A stretch of DNA of 20,629 nt, from contig JBOGDF010000054.1 of assembly GCA_050701635.1 (NCBI GenBank), positions 1-20,629 of the forward strand, in the 5' to 3' direction. This document shows positions 15,449 to 20,629 of the stretch, piece after piece. Position 1 is the stretch's first letter. Each line of letters opens with the position of its first letter. Origin of the DNA: WHSM01 sp050701635 (lineage in GTDB: Bacteria; Actinomycetota; Actinomycetes; Mycobacteriales; Micromonosporaceae). The translations under genes and the position numbers were made by a program. The notes beneath the pieces are model-generated. The model worked only from the letters and a program-made list of their open reading frames with translations. It was not told where the DNA came from and did no database searches.

Positions 15449-15826
15449 TCATCTGCGGCGCCGTGGCACCGCGCTGGGCCCGACCACCTCGGCCCCGAGC
15501 GCGATGACGCGTTCCCGCAGGCCACGGTCGGCGGTCACCACGGTGACGCCGGGGCCGGCTTCGCGTACCAGGTCGACGATCGTGTCGTCGCCGCTGCCGG
15601 GCGCGGCGATCACCCGTACCCCCGGAATGGTTTCCACGGCTCGGGCCTTGCCTTCCACGACCAGCAGCAGCTCGACGGGACCCTCTACCCCGGCGAGCCC
15701 CGAGGCGGCCAGCGGGGCGAGGGCGTCGCGGAGCCGCTCGGTGGCGCCGTGCCGGTCCCGCCACCAGCCGTCCGGCACCGACCCCACCACGTTCGCCGCG
15801 TCCACCACGATGATCGGCAGAGTCAC
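15449..15826 (-). CDS. Small NYN/PIN-like domain protein, possible RNase
   Basis: The 125-residue product is a single compact domain with the acidic pattern of NYN/PIN-like nucleases: Asp9 and Asn12 in IIVVDAANVVGS, Asp80-Asp81 in GSGDDTIVDLV and Asp100 in VVTADRGLRERV. It ends in PRRRR. Homologues in actinomycetes are often labelled NTP pyrophosphohydrolase or NYN domain protein without experimental support, so metal-dependent RNA cleavage is an inference. The GTG at 15824-15826 is chosen because the first strand follows at once and a TATCGT box (15833-15838) stands 6 nt upstream, indicating a leaderless mRNA. The longer open frame to 15967 runs through the divergent promoter and is rejected. 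Confidence 0.72.
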   Translation of the reverse strand: MTLPIIVVDAANVVGSVPDGWWRDRHGATERLRDALAPLAASGLAGVEGPVELLLVVEGKARAVETIPGVRVIAAPGSGDDTIVDLVREAGPGVTVVTADRGLRERVIALGAEVVGPSAVPRRRR

Positions 15827-15832
15827 GCCCCC

Positions 15833-15838
15833 ACGATA
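15833..15838 (-). promoter_or_regulatory. Leaderless-type -10 box for the NYN-like gene
   Basis: TATCGT on the minus strand is followed by 6 nt and the GTG start codon, with no ribosome-binding site between. A matching -35 hexamer is not evident. Confidence 0.45.
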
Positions 15839-15872
15839 GGCGGCCGCGGGGCCACGGCTGCGGAATTGGACA

Positions 15873-15907
15873 GTGACGGGCAGCGGCGGCGTACCTACGC
15901 TCCGAGC
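15873..15907 (+). promoter_or_regulatory. Surviving promoter of the truncated gene at 15908
   Basis: GTGACG (15873-15878), a 17-bp spacer and TACGCT (15896-15901) stand 6 nt before a GTG. The layout matches the other leaderless-type promoters nearby, so the control region seems intact although the gene behind it is broken. Confidence 0.45.
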
Positions 15908-16018
15908 GTGGAGCCACAACTCGCGCACGACCTCAAGGCGCTGCCGGAGCTGCTCGGTGCGACCCACGATCTGGCCACCCGGGCGCTCGCCGGGCTGGAC
16001 AGCCGGCCGGCGGCGGCA
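15908..16018 (+). pseudogene. N-terminal remnant, probably of a PLP-dependent decarboxylase/aminotransferase-family gene
   Basis: From the GTG at 15908 the frame reads MEPQLAHDLKALPELLGATH, then DLATRALAGLDSRPAAAA, with good codon bias. Helical openings of this type, ending in AGLDxRP, are typical of the actinomycete group II PLP-dependent decarboxylase family. After about residue 37 the reading becomes GWWTRWSPG-like nonsense in this frame, while a neighbouring frame takes up a different protein family. The remainder, some 430 residues, is missing. The family assignment rests on a short stretch and is moderate; that the gene is cut short is better supported. Confidence 0.5.
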
Positions 16019-16209
16019 GCGACCGGCTGGTGGACGCGGTGGTCGCCTGGGGCGACCTCGACACCGTGCTGGCCCGGGTACGCGAACACCGCGACGCCGG
16101 CGCCGACCACGTGGCGATGCAACCGCTCACCGATCTGACCGACCACCCGGACCTCGACCAGCGGCGACTGCCGATCGACCAGTACCGCCGGCTGGCGGCG
16201 GCCCTCTAA
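16006..16209 (+). pseudogene. C-terminal remnant of an LLM-class F420-dependent oxidoreductase
   Basis: In the frame ending with TAA at 16207-16209 the sequence reads GGGSDRLVDAVVAWGDLDTV, then LARVREHRDAGADHVAMQPL and finally IDQYRRLAAAL. This is the usual C-terminal end of luciferase-like monooxygenase-fold, F420-dependent oxidoreductases (DRLVDAxVAWGD and GADHV are typical). About 65 residues remain of some 280-300, with no start codon or flavin/F420 site. It follows the other remnant in a different frame, so the two cannot form one protein without a frameshift. Its stop codon overlaps the stop of the convergent FAD oxidase gene. Confidence 0.75.
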
Positions 16210-17597
16210 CCGGGCGGGATGTTCTGGTTCAGCCGGAACACGTTGTCCGGGTCGTACCGGCGTTTCAGCGCCACCAACCGGCGGTACCGCTGCGGCCCGT
16301 ACGCGTCCGCGGCGCTCGGGCCGCTGTCGTCGCCGATGAAGTTGACGTAGTAGCCACTGTGGTACGGCCGGAGCGCCTCGAAGGATTCCCTCGCCCAGTC
16401 GCGCTGCTCGGTGAAGCCGTCCCCGGTGAGCGTGGCGCCGTTGAAGTTGAAGGTGTGCCCCGACGACCGGCCACCGAACGCGGTGTCCGGCCCGCGCGCC
16501 ACCGCGCCGCCCAGGTGGAAGATCGGGAACAGGGTGTACGCCGAGTCGATCGCCATCGCCCGCGCCACCGTGACGTCGATGACCTCGTCGGTCAGCTCGG
16601 CGACGTCGCAGGAGCGGAAGTAGTACCACCGGCCGGCCGGGAATCCGGGGTCGAACATCGACTGGTGCTCCAGGTACGGCTTCGGCTGGCACAGGTCCAG
16701 CAGCGGCGTACCGAAGCTGCGCATCGGCTTGATCACCTGGGCGCCGTCCTCCACCGGTCCGGCGTAACAGCTGATCACCATCACCACCGGACGGCCGTGC
16801 AGCTCCGCCGGGATGGACGGCAGCGGCGGCGCCCACCGGTGCACCACGATCGTGGTCAGCTCGTCCGGTACGTCGGCGATCCAGTCCCGGTAGCGCCGCA
16901 TCACTTGCGGCGAGTCCTCCATCGCCCACACGATGGGGCCCGCCATCACCGTCGGTCCTACCGGATGCAGCCGGAACTCGAACTCGGTGACGATGCCGAA
17001 GTTGCCGCCGCCTCCGCGTACCCCCCAGAAGAGTTCTGGGTTGAGCTCTTCGCTGGCGTGCAGCAGCTCGCCGGCGGCGGTGACCAGGTCGACGGAGATC
17101 AGCTGGTCGATGGTCAGGCCGTACCGGCGCATTAGCCAGCCGATGCCGCCGCCCAGGGTCAGCCCCGCCATCCCGGTGTGCGTCACGATCCCGGATGGCA
17201 CCGCCAGCCCGAACGCCTGCGTCTCGTGGTCGAGCTCGCCGAGCAGCACCCCGGCCTGCGCGCGGGCCACGCGCCGGTCCGGATCGACCCGGATGCCGCG
17301 CATCGGGGACAGGTCGATCACGATCCCGCCGTCGCAGCTGGAGTGGCCGGGGAAGCTGTGGCCGCCGCCGCGTACCGCCACCGACAGCCCGGTACGGCTG
17401 GCGAATCCCACCGCTGCGATCACGTCGGCCACCCCGGCGCAGCGCGCGATCAACGCGGGTCGCCGGTCGATCGAACCGTTCCAGATCCGCCGGTGCTCGT
17501 CGTACGCCGCATCGGCCGGCCCTACCAGCTCGCCCCGGAATCCGGTCTGGAGGTCGGCGAGCGCGGTGTCGTACAGCCGGGTGGTGTCAGGTGCCAT
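16206..17597 (-). CDS. FAD-binding (BBE-type) oxidoreductase
   Basis: The 463-residue product is a berberine-bridge-enzyme-like flavoprotein. The N-terminal PCMH-type FAD domain has RGGGHSFPGHS with His80, the expected site of covalent FAD attachment, and GMAGLTLGGGIGWLMRRYGL (142-161). VRGGGGNFGIVTEFEFRLHP follows. The C-terminal BBE segment is present: YYVNFIGDD, then RYRRLVALKRRYDPDNVFRL before NQNIPPG. Such enzymes oxidise alcohols, sugars or secondary metabolites with O2. The cysteine that makes a second FAD bond in many relatives is absent from the PSGIVTHTGMAG stretch, so a single covalent link is likely. The ATG at 17595-17597 is used; a GTG at 17618 is also possible, and neither has a clear ribosome-binding site. 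It meets the LLM remnant tail to tail. Confidence 0.88.
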   Translation of the reverse strand: MAPDTTRLYDTALADLQTGFRGELVGPADAAYDEHRRIWNGSIDRRPALIARCAGVADVIAAVGFASRTGLSVAVRGGGHSFPGHSSCDGGIVIDLSPMRGIRVDPDRRVARAQAGVLLGELDHETQAFGLAVPSGIVTHTGMAGLTLGGGIGWLMRRYGLTIDQLISVDLVTAAGELLHASEELNPELFWGVRGGGGNFGIVTEFEFRLHPVGPTVMAGPIVWAMEDSPQVMRRYRDWIADVPDELTTIVVHRWAPPLPSIPAELHGRPVVMVISCYAGPVEDGAQVIKPMRSFGTPLLDLCQPKPYLEHQSMFDPGFPAGRWYYFRSCDVAELTDEVIDVTVARAMAIDSAYTLFPIFHLGGAVARGPDTAFGGRSSGHTFNFNGATLTGDGFTEQRDWARESFEALRPYHSGYYVNFIGDDSGPSAADAYGPQRYRRLVALKRRYDPDNVFRLNQNIPPG

Positions 17598-17708
17598 ACC
17601 GGTAGACTGCGCCGCCACCAGCGCGGGCGACAGATCTATCTCCCCACCGCACCCGGCCAGCCAGGAAGATCGAACCGTTCGGCCAGCCGGATCCGGCGCG
17701 GCGCCGTC

Positions 17709-18890
<1,182 letters not shown>

Positions 18891-18941
18891 GGAAGCTCCT
18901 TCAGGCTCGTCAGGTAACCCGGCTCAAGCCGGCAGTGCTCG

Positions 18942-20009
18942 TCAGGAAGGCAGTGTGGGTTGGGTCCAGTCCAGGACGACCTTGCCGCAGCGCCCCGACC
19001 GGGCCTCAGCGAACGCCTGCTCGTACTGGGTGTAGCCGTACCGCCCGGTGATCACGGGTGAAAGATCAAGACCGCCCTGCAGCAGTACGCTCATCGCGTA
19101 CCAGGTCTCGAACATCTCCCGGCCGTAGATCCCCTTGATGGTGAGCATGTGGGTGACCACCTTGCTCCAGTCCACCGCGATCTCCTGCGAGGGCAGGCCG
19201 AGCATCGCGATCCGGCCGCCGTGGGTCATGTTCGCGATCATGTCGCGCAGCGCGGACGGCTGGCCGGACATCTCCAGGCCGATGTCGAAGCCCTCCTTCA
19301 TCCCGAGCCGCTGCTGCGCCTCGGCGATGCTGTGCCCCGACACGTCCAGCGCCAGGCTGACCCCGACCTTCTCGGCGAGCCGCAGCCGGTATTCGCTGAC
19401 GTCGGTGATCACCACGTGCCGGGCGCCGGCGTGGCGTACCACCGCGGCGGCCATGATCCCGATCGGGCCGGCACCGGTGATCAGTACGTCCTCGCCGAAC
19501 GCGTTGAACGCGGTCGCGGTGTGTACGGCGTTCCCGAACGGGTCGAAGATCGCCGCCACGTCCAGGTCGATCGGCCGGCTGTGCACCCAGACGTTGCCGG
19601 CCGGCAGGGAGACGTACTCCGCGAAGGCGCCGTCCCGGTGGACCCCGAGCCCGACGGTACGGATGCACAGGTGGCGCCGCCCCGCCATGCAGTTGCGGCA
19701 CCGGCCGCAGACCAGATGTCCTTCCCCGCTCACCAGGTCGCCGACGGCGATCGGCCGCTCCACGCCAGAAGCGCCGGAGCCGACCGCGGCGCCGACCTTT
19801 ACCACCTCGCCGACGAACTCGTGCCCCACCACCAGCGGCGGCGTGATCGCCTGCTCCGCCCAGTCGTCCCAGGCGTCGATGTGCAGATCGGTGCCGCAGA
19901 TGCCGGTCCGCAGCACCCGAATCAGTACGTCCGTGTCGCCAACGGTCGGCTCCGGTCTGTCCAGCAGCTGCAGACCAGGCCCCGAGTCGGCTTTGACTAA
20001 GGCCTTCAC
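18942..20009 (-). CDS. tdh: L-threonine 3-dehydrogenase
   Basis: Tdh oxidises L-threonine with NAD+ to 2-amino-3-oxobutanoate, the substrate of Kbl encoded next. The 355-residue product is a zinc-dependent medium-chain dehydrogenase. Catalytic zinc ligands are Cys38 (GICGTDLHI) and His63-Glu64 (VGHEF). The structural zinc cysteines are 101, 104, 107 and 115 (CGRCRNCMAGRRHLC). The nucleotide-binding motif GAGPIG lies at 179-184. Threonine-dehydrogenase specific stretches include HIDAWDDWA, PFGNAVHTATAFN and IKGIYGREMFETWYAM. Between KVGAAV and GDLVSGEGH there are about 11 extra residues compared with the E. coli enzyme, probably a surface loop. The GTG at 20007-20009 has GGGAG about 9-10 nt upstream. 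It is divergent from the hydrolase gene across 58 bp. Confidence 0.96.
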   Translation of the reverse strand: MKALVKADSGPGLQLLDRPEPTVGDTDVLIRVLRTGICGTDLHIDAWDDWAEQAITPPLVVGHEFVGEVVKVGAAVGSGASGVERPIAVGDLVSGEGHLVCGRCRNCMAGRRHLCIRTVGLGVHRDGAFAEYVSLPAGNVWVHSRPIDLDVAAIFDPFGNAVHTATAFNAFGEDVLITGAGPIGIMAAAVVRHAGARHVVITDVSEYRLRLAEKVGVSLALDVSGHSIAEAQQRLGMKEGFDIGLEMSGQPSALRDMIANMTHGGRIAMLGLPSQEIAVDWSKVVTHMLTIKGIYGREMFETWYAMSVLLQGGLDLSPVITGRYGYTQYEQAFAEARSGRCGKVVLDWTQPTLPS

Positions 20010-20067
20010 ACGCCCAGTCTCCCGTGTCCGGTACCAGCCGCCAATTCGGCCCCGTCAGAATGGGCGG

Positions 20068-20629
20068 GTGGCCGATCATGAAGCGCTCGCACTGCGTACC
20101 GAGGACGGGGTGAGGATCGACGCCTGCCACCGTCCGGCGGCGACCGGCGGCACCGACCTCGGGATCGTGATGTCGCACGGCTTCTCGGGCTCCTGGCGGG
20201 GTACGCCGCAGCGCCGGATCGCCGCGCTGCTGGGGCGTACCGCCGGAGTGATCGGTTTCGACTTCCGCGGCCACGGCCGCTCCGGCGGGCACTCCACGGT
20301 GGGCGACCGGGAGATCCTCGACCTCGCGGCGGCGGTGTCGGCGGCGCGGGACTACGGCTACCGCCGGGTGGCCACCCTGGGGTTCTCGATGGGGGCCGCG
20401 GTGGCGCTGCGGCACGCCGGTCTGCTGCGCGGCGTGGACGCGGTCGCCGCGGTCAGCAGCCCGGGTCGCTGGTATTTCCGCGGTACCCCGCCGATGCGCC
20501 GGCTGCACTGGGTGGTCGAGCAGCCGCTCGGCCGGCTGGTCGGGCGGCTGGCGCTGCGGATCCGGATCGGCGCCGACCGGTGGCCTGACCTGCCGCGGCT
20601 GCCCGCCGATCTGCCCGCCGACGGGGTGC
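20068..20629 (+). CDS. Alpha/beta hydrolase, N-terminal part (3' end outside window)
   Basis: About 187 residues are present, starting MADHEALALRTEDGVRIDAC from a GTG at 20068-20070. The alpha/beta hydrolase pattern is clear: oxyanion motif SHGFSGSW (36-43), IGFDFRGHGRSGG, and the nucleophile elbow LGFSMGAAVALRHA with Ser107. The acid and histidine would lie beyond the right edge. After about residue 125 comes a cap-like segment with SSPGRWYFRGTPP and two arginine-rich helices. A CAGAAT hexamer stands 6 nt before the GTG with no ribosome-binding site, similar to the leaderless pattern of other genes here. Substrate unknown. Confidence 0.85.
   Translation, partial: MADHEALALRTEDGVRIDACHRPAATGGTDLGIVMSHGFSGSWRGTPQRRIAALLGRTAGVIGFDFRGHGRSGGHSTVGDREILDLAAAVSAARDYGYRRVATLGFSMGAAVALRHAGLLRGVDAVAAVSSPGRWYFRGTPPMRRLHWVVEQPLGRLVGRLALRIRIGADRWPDLPRLPADLPADGV

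Noticed and set aside
15827..15967. Longer N-terminus of the NYN-like protein (start at 15967)
   Set aside because: It would extend through the divergent promoter region and the coding start of the opposite remnant; the GTG at 15826 has a -10 box at the right distance and begins at the first strand of the domain.
16206..17135. Plus-strand frames opposite the FAD oxidase as continuation of the gene remnants
   Set aside because: Beyond the TAA at 16207-16209 no plus-strand frame keeps coding character; it is the antisense of the oxidase.

Overview
The window is high-GC DNA with strong G/C third-codon bias, many GTG/TTG starts, B12 riboswitches and an F420-type LLM enzyme remnant. This fits a filamentous actinomycete, plausibly Micromonosporaceae; the family assignment is inference. 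I see no tRNA, rRNA, CRISPR array, intact transposase or phage gene.

Region 1 (1-9205, nearly all minus strand) is part of an aerobic-type cobalamin biosynthesis cluster in two riboswitch-controlled units. Unit A is a B12 riboswitch (about 8918-9080) followed by cobN, the large cobaltochelatase subunit. Unit B is a second B12 riboswitch (about 4440-4640), a possible 8-residue leader ORF, a fused ChlI/ChlD-type AAA+/VWA chelatase gene, cobO, cobB and the 5' part of cobI, which runs off the left edge. The genes from the chelatase to cobI are tightly packed or overlapping. CobN and the ChlID-type protein probably work together to insert cobalt; CobB amidates the corrin ring, CobO adenosylates it and CobI methylates precorrin-2. 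The roughly 620-bp gap between cobN and riboswitch B holds a perfect 22-bp inverted repeat and a short ORF with good codon bias.

Region 2 (9206-13537, minus) holds a secreted glycerophosphodiester phosphodiesterase-family protein, a HelD/HelR-type RNA-polymerase-associated helicase with a possible rifamycin-associated dyad upstream, and an AEC-family permease. Hairpins separate the permease gene from the helicase gene.

Region 3 (13703-17597) has a SAM methyltransferase and an alpha/beta hydrolase on the plus strand, a small NYN/PIN-like protein on the minus strand, a scar where the start of one gene (probably a PLP decarboxylase) is joined out of frame to the end of another (an LLM-class F420-dependent oxidoreductase), and a BBE-type FAD oxidase on the minus strand. 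Several genes here have a TANNNT box 6-7 nt before the start codon, the pattern of leaderless transcripts.

Region 4 (17709-20629) is the threonine catabolic pair tdh-kbl on the minus strand (threonine to glycine plus acetyl-CoA) and, divergent from it, the first part of another alpha/beta hydrolase that runs off the right edge.

Most of the window is ordinary actinomycete core and accessory metabolism. The items most worth a second look are the two-gene deletion scar, the leader ORF behind riboswitch B, the long inverted repeat with its neighbouring small ORF, and the putative helR control site.
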